Part shown: positions 1 to 13,600 of the stretch, piece by piece | Position numbering within the stretch: position 1 is the first letter of the stretch | Layout: every line of letters begins with the position of its first letter | Assembly: GCF_000003815.2 (NCBI RefSeq) | Contig: NC_049983.1 | Location: forward strand, 3,200,906-3,264,905 | Length of the DNA: 64,000 bases | Direction of reading: 5' to 3' | Origin: Branchiostoma floridae | Taxonomy: Eukaryota; Chordata; Leptocardii; Amphioxiformes; Branchiostomatidae | The notes under the pieces: generated by a model | The model's input: only the letters and a program-made list of their open reading frames with translations | Database searches by the model: none | What the model was told of the DNA's origin: nothing | Made by a program: the position numbers and the translations under genes

Positions 1-703
1 GCAAGGTACGCACGATTTGTACGCACAATCTGCGACTCGGTAACGAACTGTGCGATTTTGGAGATTTCCTTCGACTAGTCGCATATGTTAAGAACATGTT
101 TCGCTGGACCCCGACCGTCGTAAGACTCCTGAAAACTGCCGGCGATCCGTAAAAATCGCAAGATGATCGTGAGAACACCGGACGTCTTACTCACGAAAAT
201 GTCATTCAGAGTTCGTAAAGTAGTCTTCCGATCGAATCGCGCCTAATGTGGGTGGGGGTTGGGGGGTTGGTATAAGGGAAATTTCAACTACAAATGTGCG
301 ACATAATGTGATATAATGAGAGTGCTTTAAAGAGGGTGGCTCATACCCTATCCTCTTATCAACCACGCAAGATACTTCAATGTGTGACCAGAGCGTGCTG
401 ATACATATAAAGCGATGGCCATTTTAAAAGGCGACAATCGTTAATACCCCCTTCACATTAGGCGCGATTCGATCGGAAGACTACTTTACGAACTCTGAAT
501 GACATTTTCGTGAGTAAGACGTCCGGTGTTCTCACGATCATCTTGCGATTTTTACGGATCGCCGGCAGTTTTCAGGAGTCTTACGACGGTCGGGGTCCAG
601 CGAAACATGTTCTTAACATATGCGACTAGTCGAAGGAAATCTCCAAAATCGCACAGCTCGTTACCGAGTCGCAGATTGTGCGTACAAATCGTGCGTACCT
701 TGC
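1..703. repeat. Near-perfect inverted repeat, arms of about 250 bp
   Basis: Bases 1-250 and 453-703 are reverse complements with very few mismatches (for example cgaact versus the complement of agctcg near 47/657). The arms are rich in tacgatcg-like words. The left arm is cut by the window edge, so it could continue. It is best read as two oppositely oriented copies of one foldback/TIR element separated by about 200 bp. Confidence 0.85.
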
Positions 704-1262
704 AAGGGTATCGGTCAATAGTCTTGCGTCAATCCAACGATTGAAGACCGATAGGCGAGCAAAGACATAGTTATTAATCATCGAGCGCAAATCGGATGGC
801 GAACGCCCGTCAGTTGGGCAACGTTCGGGCGACGTTCGCCCGACTTCCGTTTGTTTACAAATATTGAATTTCTGGGAATGTGAGGGTAATTCTAACATTG
901 TGGCCCCTGTGGCAGTATGTAGGCTGGCTTTGTGACACACTTTCTTTTCTTGCGTCATTTCTATTATGCCTGCGCATTCCATTCATTGTTTAAAAAGATT
1001 CCGACAACAAAATAAGCAACATTTATTGATCTCTTGCCTTTTTTGAGGAACGTTTTGTGTTACCTTGTCCGCGTGCAAGAGGTCATGGGAGGTTCATTAT
1101 CATAGATTTATTCACCGTCGATCTCACGAGCCTCGCGTATACGTGAGGGGGCCAGTTTTGAGGCGAAAAATACGCAAGACCATCTTAAGATCTTAAAATC
1201 AGCCGACCTTCCTGCGATCGCGAAGAACGTCCGAAGATCGTATATAATGTGAAGGGGGTATA
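444..1262. mobile_element. Non-autonomous TIR element
   Basis: The left end (444-460) and right end (1246-1262) carry the inverted sequence tacccccttcacatta. The interior is non-coding. The right terminus lies about 120 bp before the first cadherin exon. Reading frames across it are incidental. Confidence 0.6.
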
Positions 1263-1380
1263 ACGAGACGGAAATGCGAGGTTTGTGTGTTGCACTGAAA
1301 TGCTGATATATCGGTTACACGGATACAGATTTTATTTTTAAACATTAGAAATATTTTGCCCAATTTTCTCACCAATACAG

Positions 1381-1620
1381 GGACAAACAACGACCACTTC
1401 GCCGTTGACAGCAACACGGGCGCCGTGACCACCGCCAGGGTGCTGGAGCGGGACGGAGCGGGCGGTGTGTCGGCCTACACGCTCGTCCTCACCGCCCGGG
1501 ACGCCGCCGACAACACGGGCACCGCCACGCTCTCTGTCACGGTCAACGACGTGAACGATAACAGCGCCACTTGCGATCCTGACGTGTACTACAGTTCAGT
1601 GGAGGAAAACACTGCAGCAG
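1381..1620 (+). CDS. Cadherin exon (EC repeat with DVNDN linker)
   Basis: The exon follows acceptor aatacag and ends before donor gttggg. It enters in phase 1 and leaves in phase 1. It encodes HFAVDSNTG and a calcium-linker DVNDNS, then the start of the next EC (a Cys, then VEENTAA). The acceptor phase shows that coding exons exist upstream. The donor gttggg is weak, but the frame joins exactly to the next exon as EENTAA-GASVALL. Confidence 0.8.
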
Positions 1621-4600
1621 GTTGGGAACACACTGATATACAAGCAGATGTGTAGATGGCTTCGGTTTATTCTGGATGTAGTTTTTGGCGACGCCGCAGG
1701 GGCAGGCCTAATTTCTGTTCGTTTTGTATGTGTGTGGAAAAGCATGTCAGTCTCTAAAGCCTTCTTCAAGAATGACCCTACGGACACGTAACTGCATGGG
1801 ATAAATGAGGTGTATATCGTCACCCACTTCCTAACAAGAAATCTAAGACTTTCTTGAACTAGTTTAACTGTAATATCCAATACAAAAATTGGACTCACTG
1901 CTGCAGTGACGTCACGTTATGTAGATAGAACGCGTGACTCAGTGAGAAGTGGATCATAAGTTGCAGGAAGTCTATGTTCAACCAACTCTGTTCATGGATG
2001 GTTGTAAAGCCCTGATGTAGATGGCTTCTTTAATGACAATGACAATTCCTTAATTCCTTAATTTAATTCCTTAACCAAAAAATTCTGGTTCTATGTCCAG
2101 GATTTTAACTATATGTTGGGAAACTTCTGAGGTTGTTGAACTTGGGCGTTTGTGCTCAGTACACCTTGTCTTAAGTTAGCTCTTAGTATCCGCAAAAAAA
2201 AGAAAATCATGTCTCCATGAAATATCTAGAGATTTTGTGAATTTCTTATTTCATTAATTACTGTGAATTTCTCATTGATTCTATCTATACATTTTCCTGC
2301 CTATACAACTTTGGACCCGAGCCAAACCAATCTTCACATCATGGGAGCTCTCTTTAATATAATCTTCTACCTTCCACAGGCGCATCCGTTGCTCTTCTGA
2401 GCTGTACCGACCCAGACGAGGGCGCAAACTCTGACCTCACCTATTCCATCATAAGTGGTGACGACACTGCCGCAAAATTCGATATCGACTCGAGCACGGG
2501 TCAGATCACGACATCGTCCACTGCGGTAGATTACGACACCGACGCCATGGAGACGGCCGGTTTTCGGTACGTTCTGCACGTGGGTGTTACGGACCAGGCC
2601 GCGGATGTCTCCGATAGGCTGACCAGTACTGCAACGGTCGTTGTGGAGGTAGGAACAGTTGTATATTTGTTTACGGTTCATTTGCACAATTTTGATGACA
2701 ATATTTGCAGCAAAATCTGTATGGCTTTGAGCAAATGTCACTTAATTAACGCATAATTTTAGGCATGTTCCGGGTGCCAGAAACGCTCTAGAGGAAGGCT
2801 GTTGGATGTACAGTTTTATGCTGTAGGGGTCAAAGGTCATAGTTTAGGTGCTTTGTCAGTGTGTTCTGCCGTATGGAATCCCCTGGTATGCTCCAAATGG
2901 ACACTAAAAGAGGTCGCAATATCCTGTCAGTCTTAGTTTTTTATGGACTAAAGTTTAAGTAGATGACTTGTGATATTTTCGTTTTATCATAATTGCCATG
3001 TATAAGGATATGGAAGGCTATTACTGTGCTCTTTTAGCAGTTTTCCAACAGTACAACGTTTAAAACTGTGAAAAAGTAATTATGAAAAATGTTTTTTCAG
3101 GTGACGTCAACAAATGACAACGTTCCTGCATTTACGAGTTTCACGTCGTCAGTAGCAGTTGACGAAGACGCTTCCGTCGGCACCACGATCCTGTCCGAGC
3201 TGAGCGCGACAGACGGCGACAAGGGCGCGGACGGGACCGTCAGTTTCTCCATGGTAGCTGCTACAGGTAAGCAACAGAATTCGATAGATTCTCCTGGTGG
3301 CGCGGCATGTAGGTACCCATCTTTGTAGCAAGGCTGTTGTAACGTGCTGGAGGGACCTAATCGAATACAAGGCCCCCATTTACATCCTTTCCGAAAAACG
3401 AATGCAGGATATTCCTCCCCAGATTCGAACTGGAGCCTCGTAGTTACCAACTAACTAGAAATAGGAGCTCAACTGTAAAGCTGCTACCAGTTAAGTTACA
3501 GTTTACATTTGCATACACTCTAAAACAATTAAAAAGCCTCTACTATAGCCGTTTTCTTGTTGGAATGAATGAAGAACAAAGTTTATACTAGTATATTAGC
3601 TGTTGACCAAAACAATGTATTTTGTTCCATGTATGTGTAGAATGTATGTATAAACTTAAAATGACGTAAATTGTACCTCTGTTATATATTGTTGGCCGAC
3701 CCAGTTACCTTCTCTCATGACCCGAATGAAAAGCGGTCTGCGGACTGATTTGAGCTTTCATGAACAAATAAACAAATAAAGATAAACTAAACACAATAAT
3801 GTTGTTTATTTTCAGATGACGGTAGTGACATCTTCCACATCGACTCTTCAAGCGGTGCCATTTCCATCATGGGCACACTAGACTACGAGACGATCTCCAG
3901 TTACGAACTGACGCTAAAAGCAGAAGACAACGGCGACCCCAGTCTGTCTACCACCGCCACGCTCATCGTCAACGTCACCGACGTCACCGACAACCCACCG
4001 ACGTTCGACCGTACCATCTATACGGCCACAGTTGAGGAAGGCGCCGCCGGAGGCACCAGTGTCGCCACGCTGGTGGTGTCGGATGCAGACTCCAGCAGTT
4101 CCGTCTCGTACGAGTTCGTCTCCGGTAACGACGCCGACAAGTTCCAGTTCGGGACGACGAACACCAACGACGTGGAAGTAAAGACGACAATAGGTAATCT
4201 TAGTTCACCTTTATCCGCGGGGTAACCTATATCTGTTGTTTCCAAAACAGGGTCTTTATAGATGTCAAGTCAACGAACGGGGTAGTTTCAATCTGTAAAT
4301 ATTTTGAAAATGGCGCCGTTTGGTCTTCATTCAGATATAGCGATAACCTGTTTTTAAAACAACGGATAAGGTGAACTCACGTTGGAGTACTCAAAGAGAA
4401 AAATTAAAGAAAGATAGCAGTCTTAGTTTTCATCGCAATGGGCCGTTGAATTTGCCCGATCACATTGCCACATTCCCCTCCATCAAATGTAGAAATACAA
4501 AATAGTCGACGACATATATACAGTCACTCACTCATTGGTCGAACCGATAATTGCTATTCTCTTATTGGTTGAACTACTAATTGTGATGGAAAGACAGTAT

Positions 4601-7600
4601 AGATCTATGGCATGGATACCTGGATAACAAAATGCATCATTACTCTAAGTACTCAATTGTTTCAGCTTGCTACGACTGTAGATTACACTAGGTCGGTGTG
4701 TCTAACAATACATTGTTGATACCTCCTTGTAGATCTGGACTCTGCCACTCCAGACGAGGGGGAGTACACGCTGGTTGTCCGGGTAACGGATGGAGGGACC
4801 CCGCCCCTCAGTGGCACTGCCACGGTCTACGTCACCGTCACACCGACCAATCAGCACGACCCTATCTTCGCCGGTTCGGGTACAACTGCAGTATCGGTAA
4901 GTAGATAGTAAAACTAATATTGACCATGTAGCTTGATGTACAAAATGTACTACCGAATATTTACCACCGAAGATGGCATACCTATACGTATACAGCAATA
5001 CAGCTTGAGAAGTAGGAGGACCACATGCAGCCTCGTTTTGGTGCACTACCCCGAAAAATTCAAAATGGCCGCAAATGAGTGGCAAGAGGTAACTGTAAGT
5101 GAACTTATCATATTACAAAACAAAAGTATGATGTGTGTCAAAAAACAAGTCATAACTAGTGGTGCGTTCCTAAACTCAATTTCAGGTTCAGGTCCGGATT
5201 CAGGTCCAGCAGTTGAGGTTCAGGTCCAGGTCCAGACTTAAAGTCCGGACCTGTGCCCATCATTGCATATTATGTGCATTTTTTTGAAGGGGAGGGGGGG
5301 GGGGGTGGTGCATATAAAATTGCATGTTAGCATGAATTGTAATGCAATGTGAAAAATAGATGAAAATGATAGACAGCCAGTGTAAACACGACCTTTTTTT
5401 GTCTTTTTCCAGTGCAAATTTTACTGTCTATGGAAGGTTTTAGATGGTTTAGAACAAAAAAAAGGGAATTTAAGTGACAGACTGCTTTTTGCAAGTCCGG
5501 ACTTGGCTCCGGACATTTAGTTTTTTTTGGACTTGGACCTAAACACTTTTAACACCTTTAGGTCCAATTCCAAGTCCGGGCTTTAGGTACGCACCACTAG
5601 TAATAACTGATATTTTTTGCACAGATTGATGAAGATGTCCCGGTTGGTACGACCGTTGCCACGGTAACAGTAACAGACGACGACTTTGGTACACAAGGAG
5701 ACGTCAGCTACTCCATCATAGGTAAGAATAACTACATGCTTATCAAAATCTCGGAATTTGAAGTAGTTACTTTTGAGAAGATACTTACTACAAATTGCAA
5801 ATTATATACTAGACAAATGCAATATGTATGTTTTTCTGCATGGAATCGAAACATATTGTTCTAGGTCCGTTTCTTTGAATTTCTTTTCTTCTTCCGTTCG
5901 AAACCAATAAGATCAATGACACAGACCAGATGACTCCCGCAGACACCATGTGGTGTTTGACTCCATTATGTAGCAAGTGGTAGGTCAGAGCTGGAGGGGC
6001 TGGTCACCATATATACAGAGCCGTTCACATTACTTTCCGCTTGCTCTAAAGAATTTGCTACTCTCTGTTCGATAGATAAACTAAACTACATTCTGGACGG
6101 CGATATTCCATACTGTGTACAAGTAGGCAAATATATCCACGAATGTTTATACCATAGAACCAATAGTGTAAATGACATGCTAGACCCTATATGTTGATTT
6201 ATTCATACCTATAGATATCCATATATTTGTGTTGAGTTGTATTGCAAGTAGCTGTTATACATGTGGACCATACGAAATTCGCTGTACTTTTGTCGTGTCA
6301 ATAAAGATTACATATGAATGTGTTTGAGTTAGAATGAACAGAACATGGTAGTTTGTTAGGCAAGATACGTGAAGGCGAACATTTTATATTTGCTTGCAAA
6401 TGCTACTTTTCTAGTACAATCTAATATCTTCCGTAAATAGTTTCATCAGGTTGGTACATCAATCGAACAGTCTTCTTCGTTTCACAACCTCTTTTTATTC
6501 TTCTGCAGACGTTTCGGTGACTGTCTGTCACCTTCATCAGTGCAAAATGAAATATACTAACGTTACTCGGTGCGATATGACCTATACAGTGCAAATCGAA
6601 CTAAACCTATTGTGACGTAATTACTTGACATGGAATGTTCAATGTAATAACTGTGTAATAGATTGGGAGGGGGCTAAGGTTATTGACAGAGAGGACAACA
6701 AATACACACGTGGGTAAAGGAATCCATCTGGATCAGAAAGTCTACAGCAGTAATGAATAGAGACGATGGCTGGTATAAACTTAGCCATGTTTGGGACCGC
6801 ATCCTTGCCACTACGTCACAAAGTGGCAAGGATGATTAACGTATCACGTTCGAGAACATTCCATCTCAAGTAATTACGTCACAATAGGTTTAGTTCGATT
6901 TGCACTGTATAGGTCATATCGCACCGAGTAACGTTAGTATATTTCATTTTGCACTGATGAAGGTGACAGACAGTCACCGAAACGTCTGCAGAAGAATAAA
7001 AAGAGGTTGTGAAACGAAGAAGACTGTTCGAATCTAATATCTTTCGCACCACTATGCAGACGTCATGCCTACGTCACTGTCTGGGCACTTCCATGTCGAC
7101 TCCTCCAGTGGGGAGGTTCTGATGGCGTCACAGGTGGACTACGACACCATGGGGGTTACCAAGGTGATCATTGGGTTTATCTCAATCAGTTTCATTATTG
7201 AACTGCACTTCTAAAAACTGTATTGGATGGTATGTATGTAACATCAACATCGAAAGAAACAGTTCTTTTCGAAAGAACTCTGATACCAAAGACTGATATA
7301 ATCAGAAACTTTTGAATATTGGCGACATAAGTTCTTTGTGCCATAGTGCACAAATCCGTCAGTACGTATTTAGCTGCGTCGAAGTAATAAACTTTCTAAA
7401 ATGCCAAAATTCTGGACAATATCCACAGCCGAATGATAGTGGATGCTATCTGAAACGTCTCACCGTATCCAGTTGCTTGAGTAATTGCTTTTTTGGCAAA
7501 CCTGACAATCTAGCTAATGCTTTGTCCAACCTTCCGGACAAAACATGAATTAATGTCCAGATATCCACCCTAAGCTCTGCACTCTGTATTACTAGTGGGC

Positions 7601-10600
7601 CAAGAAAACATTGAGGGAGTGTTCTAATTTAATAAGTGTACTTTTTAATCGTTAGACGGTGACGCTAACGGTGCAGGCGTCAGACGGCGGCACAGGCTCG
7701 GACCAGCGGAGCGCGAATACCACAGTGGAAATCACCGTTAACGACGTGAACGATATCCAACCCGTCTGTACTCCGGGTCTCTACAGCGGGACACAGGACG
7801 AGGACGCTGCAGACGGGACAGTGGTGAGTACAAAATGTCTTATTGGGTTAGTGCGTAAAATAGTAAAGGCAAAAGGTAGTTCCACAGCCTTTTTCAGGCC
7901 GTAGGGGCAGTGGGTTGTCATCCATTGTGTGTAGGACGCCGTTTTGGGAGGCGGAGCCCGCCACATGTGCGATGGTGCGGTGTGAGCGGATCAAACCATT
8001 CCGGCCAAAAATGGGGTAGGGAATTTCCCGAGCAGCCTCGTAACTCTTGCTTCGCCTATTGAGTCCGTGAAGTCAAGCTTGCTTAAGCTCGATGCTTTTA
8101 ACTTAGGGAGAAGAGATGCTGCTATAGTCATCGCTATCGGCCGCTCTTCATCTTCATGATGGTAACATCAGGCCCTACGAACCTGATTTAGAAAAAAACC
8201 CTCTAGCTTTCCTCCCACCACCTATCTTTACACCTTACTGGAGTACGAAAAATCGCATTAACAGTCTTTTCCATTAATTTGCGTCATGGGCACAAGATTT
8301 ATAGCATGACAGGATTCGAGCCCAGGACCTCTGGGTTCTGGGCCAAAGTTATTGCAGTGACGTCACACGACTCGTCAGCCTACCAAACAAGGGTTGGTGT
8401 TGTGTTGTGTTATTTGAGTGAAAAATTGTGAGTGGCAAGATGATAGGAAAGGTCAGACAAGGTGAAGAGGCAGGAAATACAGGAAGTACAGGTCAGAGGT
8501 GCTAGAACTAGTCGTCAATAAGATATAAATTATAAAGTTATAGAAAAGGCAACTTATTTACGGCAAGGTTTTGCTTTTTGGTCTGCTTGTATGTGTCTGT
8601 TTTCGAGTTTTTTTTGTCTTGCTTATGTCTAGTCTATATTGAAATTCAAATAACGTTATATGACTTTGCTTGTTTCTTTGAATTTTCGGGGTAATTTTAG
8701 CCGTCTTTGCAAAGGTGGATCGTTACTTCCAGTTTAGAAAACGGCAACACTTGCAAGACACAAATTATCAAATGCTTATTTCACTTATTGTTTCTACAGA
8801 TTGCGTCTTTAAACTGCTCGGATGTGGACACATCGACCACGCTATCTTACAGCATAACAGCGGGGAATTCTGGGCCGTCATTTGCAGTCAGCTCTTCGGG
8901 AGTGGTCACCCTCATCGCTGGTAAGTCCGACAAATGTTATAGCTCATACGTAGTTAAATACAAGTTTACATTAAGTCTACTTTAAGCAAAGCTTTGAGTC
9001 TGATCTCTGGAATGCATTCAGCACCATGACAAATGGTGAGAAAAATCTATAGTATCATAAATTGTCTTACAAAAAATGAATATTTTCTACACCAAACGGA
9101 AACTCCAATTTTCGAGAATTTTCGATCCTGGCACAACGGTGAAACTTGAAACTTGACGTGTCAAGGCCATGCACGGGGATATGCGGGAATAGCAAGGATC
9201 GAAGAAAGCGAACGGAGAACTTCCTGTACAAGGCCCGGACATGGCAAATTCAATAGATGTGCCATTGCCCAGAAATTTCTGAAAATTTGAGTTTTGAGGT
9301 TGGGAAGACGAAAGTAATTTCTGCTTGGAGAAAAAAATACTGCAGTCAGCATACACCGTTGATAGTCCTATACAGCCCTAAGCTATCAAAGTACATCCAA
9401 CTAACGTATTTGTTCATGAACACAGGACAAACGGTAGACTATGAGTCCGCTACGACCTCGTACAGTCTGGTCGTACAAGTCAGCGACGGCGTGCATTCCG
9501 TCGAAGCCACCGTCGCCGTCGCCGTTCAACCGATCAACGAGTACGTCCCGACGTTCTCCCGGGCGTCGTACAGCGTCAGTGTGGCGGAGAACGCAACCGT
9601 TGGAACAGCTGTAGTACAGGTGGTAGCTACCGACGCTGACAACGGGACAGATGGTAAATATAGTATAAAAACTGGTTAACCGTGTAGTTCGTATAACCCG
9701 AAATACCAGACCGACCAGCGGGAGAGCTGGGACCGAGGTTGATGAAAATATACACTGTTTTGTATTCTATTTATGCTATATATGCATACCAAGGCTGGAA
9801 AACACACACTTTAATGCAAATTGTACCAGAAGTTGAACAAATTGTGTGTCTTCAAACGATAACTGTAACAACAACGTTCGAATATGGTACTGGGATTTTC
9901 AAAAGCGGCGTACTTAGCGCACTCAAAGTGCGTTTGAATGGTTCTAAGAAAGCCCATGTGTAAGGAGTAGAAGACAATATGATAACACAAAATACAATCT
10001 TGCCCGTATTTGATGTCATCACGGCCTATATAGCTAGTGTGACGAACGTTCTTATTGTCTGGTTTTGGAATGCCACTATCAGATAATGTTTGCTTCCTTC
10101 TTCTTCAAAGTTGTTTTCCTCAAAGTTTACATTATTTCAAGCAGTGACGACAGATCTTGAACACATCGAAAAGTAAGAAAAAATCGATGGTTTTTGGCAT
10201 AGCACTATAGAGAAGCATTGAAGAGTTCTTACATGACATTCAGAAGTTAAAATCATTGTAATGTCTATAATCCTCTTTAGGTGCGCTGTCCTACGCCATC
10301 GCGTCTGGAAACGCTGACGGAAACTTTGCTATAGACGCATCATCAGGAGAAATACAGGTCGCCACCATATTGGACAGAGAAACAATTACGTCATACATCC
10401 TGGTCCTCACCGCACAAGATGGCGGCTCGTCACCCGGACCAAAAACTGGCACCACGACCGTATCGGTTACCATAACCGATGTCAACGACCACGAACCAGT
10501 CTGTTCTCCATCTTTCTATGCCGTGTCTATTTCTGAAGGTGCGGCAGTGGGATCCACCGTTGCCACGGTAACGTGTACTGATGATGACGATGGTGACAAT

Positions 10601-13600
10601 GCAGTTGTCGCTTACGCAATCACATCCGGGAACTCCAATGACAGCTTCGATATAAACAGTACTTCCGGTGACGTAACTGTAAACAACAGTTTAGATTTAG
10701 AAGACGTTCGCGCCTTCACGTTGGTTGTGGAAGCCACGGATTCAGGGTTAACAGAAGGTCAACTCACCGGAACGGCGACTGTTCACGTCACGCTGACGAA
10801 TGTGAACGAGTTCGCTCCGAACTTTACCGAAGTGTCGTACTCGTTTCTCGTGAGCGAAAACACCACGGTCGGTACGTCCGTCGGACAAGTGTCGGCCACT
10901 GACGGAGATGTGAACGAGGTCGGAGATGTGACGTTTTCTATTGTGTCCGGAAACGATGGTGACGTTTTCGGAATTGATTTTTTAACGGGCGTCATTTCAA
11001 CAGCTACGGTTTTAGACAGGGAGATCGCAAACTCATACGCTCTTGAAGTACAAGCAAGAGATGGCGGAGATTCTTTAAGAACTTATCAAACATCTACCAC
11101 TACCGTTGATATTACAGTAGAAGATGTCAACGACAACAATCCTATGTTTGACCCCTCTGTAATCTACACAACTGTTTCCGAATCCACTGGGATTGGAGCG
11201 TCGATAGCCCAACTCAACTGCACCGACTCCGACGATGGAGTGAATCAAGAGCTCACATACGTCATATCCGCCGGAAATGACGTCGGGTTGTTCAGCGTGT
11301 CGTCCGACGGTTTGGTTTCCCTTGCCTACGGGTTAGACTACGAGACGTCCACGGCTCACGCCCTGACGGTGGTAGCGACTGACGGTGGGACGTCGCCGCA
11401 GCTGAGCGGCACTGCGACGGTGTACGTCCAAGTGACGTCAGTGAACGAGCACGATCCAGTGTTCGACGCCACGTCACCGGCAAACGCGTCTGTGAGTATT
11501 CATAAAGCTATTTCTAGTTTTCAAGTTTTTAAAGTGGTTCCACTGCTATAACTTAAGCACAGACTCAGTTTTGACCATTTAGATGTTAACGTCCCCCAAC
11601 TAAAACCGGAATACACATATCTAATGCATAACATGATTGTTTTTGCTTCAGGTCGATGAAGGCTCTCCAGTTGGTACAACTGTCGCCATCGTATCAGCAA
11701 CGGACGCCGACGTCGGTGCCGACGGTGTACTGACATACACAATCATCGGTAAGTGTTATGTCTTAATGTCAAAATTTCCAAGCAAATATATAACTTCTAG
11801 CTTCACAGGGCACAGCATAAGAAACTGCTGCTCTATTTATTCCTCTGAACAGCCCCTGCAGCTTTATCCTGTCAATTGCATTAATTGTTACATTATCTAA
11901 TCGTACTTTACAGCACATGGTGTCTCTTAAACCATTGTGAAAGATGTTTGGTCCAGGACATTGATTCTATTTGTCTAGAAAAGAAAAGAAAGAAGAATAA
12001 TCCAAACAATTTTCCTTCCGTAAATATAAACATAATATCAACAGAGTTGTAGTTGTCAACTACTATTTATTTCCTACCACAGGCACGAATCCAGACAGTT
12101 TCGCCGAACATTTTGCCATCGACTCCAGCATTGGTGTCATCCAGATTGCCTCACCAATAGACTACGACGCGATGGGATCTGACAAGGTACAATTGTTGTA
12201 TGGAAACATATCATTAGTTTGTTTAGACAGATAGAGTAATTTTTTTCTTTAAACGTAGGAACGCTTCTGGCAGTTTTAAAGGGTTTTGTTGGTATTGGGA
12301 CCTATCCATTTATGAGTTTTGTTGCACATTTCCCGTAAGGTGGTGACTCTGACAGTACGGGCGGCGGATGGAGCATCGGATGCCAACCAGCGCACCGCCA
12401 ACACCACGGTGGACGTCACCGTCAACGACGTGAACGACAACGCGCCTACGTGCGTGGAGAGACTGGTCAGTGTCGTCATGGACGAGGACGCAGCCAATGG
12501 GACAGTGGTCAGTTTACAAAACTTCAATATATCGTAGTACTGCGAATATTAAATGTCAGTAAAATGTAATGGCCTTATAGGAAGTCTTTGGAGGATGTTC
12601 GAATATAGTCAGAGTGAAGATACCCTCCTTTACTTCAAATTTAGATGGAACTTACTTTGTATGCATGTATGTAGTATTTTGTGGATGTCCCTGTAGCTAG
12701 TAACAGCCTAAGCTCCTGGTTCCATTTAATTGTTAATTGAGAGACGTTTAGAATCCGGGTTAGGGCATCCTTTTTGGAGCTGCATCAGTCTTTCGAAAGG
12801 AATGTAAAATTGGGGTCTTGCGTTCGAGTTGGTGAAGATGATGAATGGTGGCCCGAGCAGGTACCAGCATGGTGATCCTCATAAATACAATGAAGAGCAG
12901 TACTTGAAAATTGCAAACATTCGGCATAGAACTACCATTGCTAAACTAAGAATCAGTTGCCACCGACTGCGAATTGAATCAGGAAGGCACAACCGCACTC
13001 CTCTAGAACAAAGAGTCTGCCAATTTTGTACCTCAAACATGGTAGAAGATGAAGTACACTTCACTGTTGATTGTGATATGTATGCGTATGATAGAAATAC
13101 TCTATTTAGTTATATAGAAAGTAGATTCCCTCATTTTAGACGCATGAGTAGCACTGACAAGTTTATATTTCTCATGCGTTTTGACAAACCGACAATAGCG
13201 AAACCCATACAGTCCTACATTTTCACTATTACCAAGAAGCGAGAAGAAGCCGAACTTTTGTGTTAGACTAGATTTGTGACACTTTTATATGTATATATCC
13301 TGACTTATTGTGACCTGTACTTAGCTCGGTTGGGCAAAATTGTACAATAAAGGTCTTCATTCATTCATTCATTCATAATTTCTCAGATTAAACATTTCAT
13401 TTCATTTCATTTCATTTCTTTATTTAGCCAGGTGTGCTCACTCAGGGCGGGCGCCCTGATTTTCAGGAGACCCTGGTACATCAAACTTCACTCCGACATA
13501 AATAGCATATACATGGTCACAAAATAACAACAATGCATGATACAACATAAGGTCTTAACTATTACAAGGTGAGTCGAATTTTAAAAATGGGAAATTGGTA

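Noticed and set aside
626-982. 118-residue reverse frame near the window start
   Set aside because: It lies within a TIR element and resembles no protein.
12829-13266. An additional host exon or zinc-finger gene in the cadherin intron
   Set aside because: The CxxC...EDE.HF..C pattern and the tail with tandem ttca words identify a LINE C-terminus; its phase and content do not fit the cadherin.
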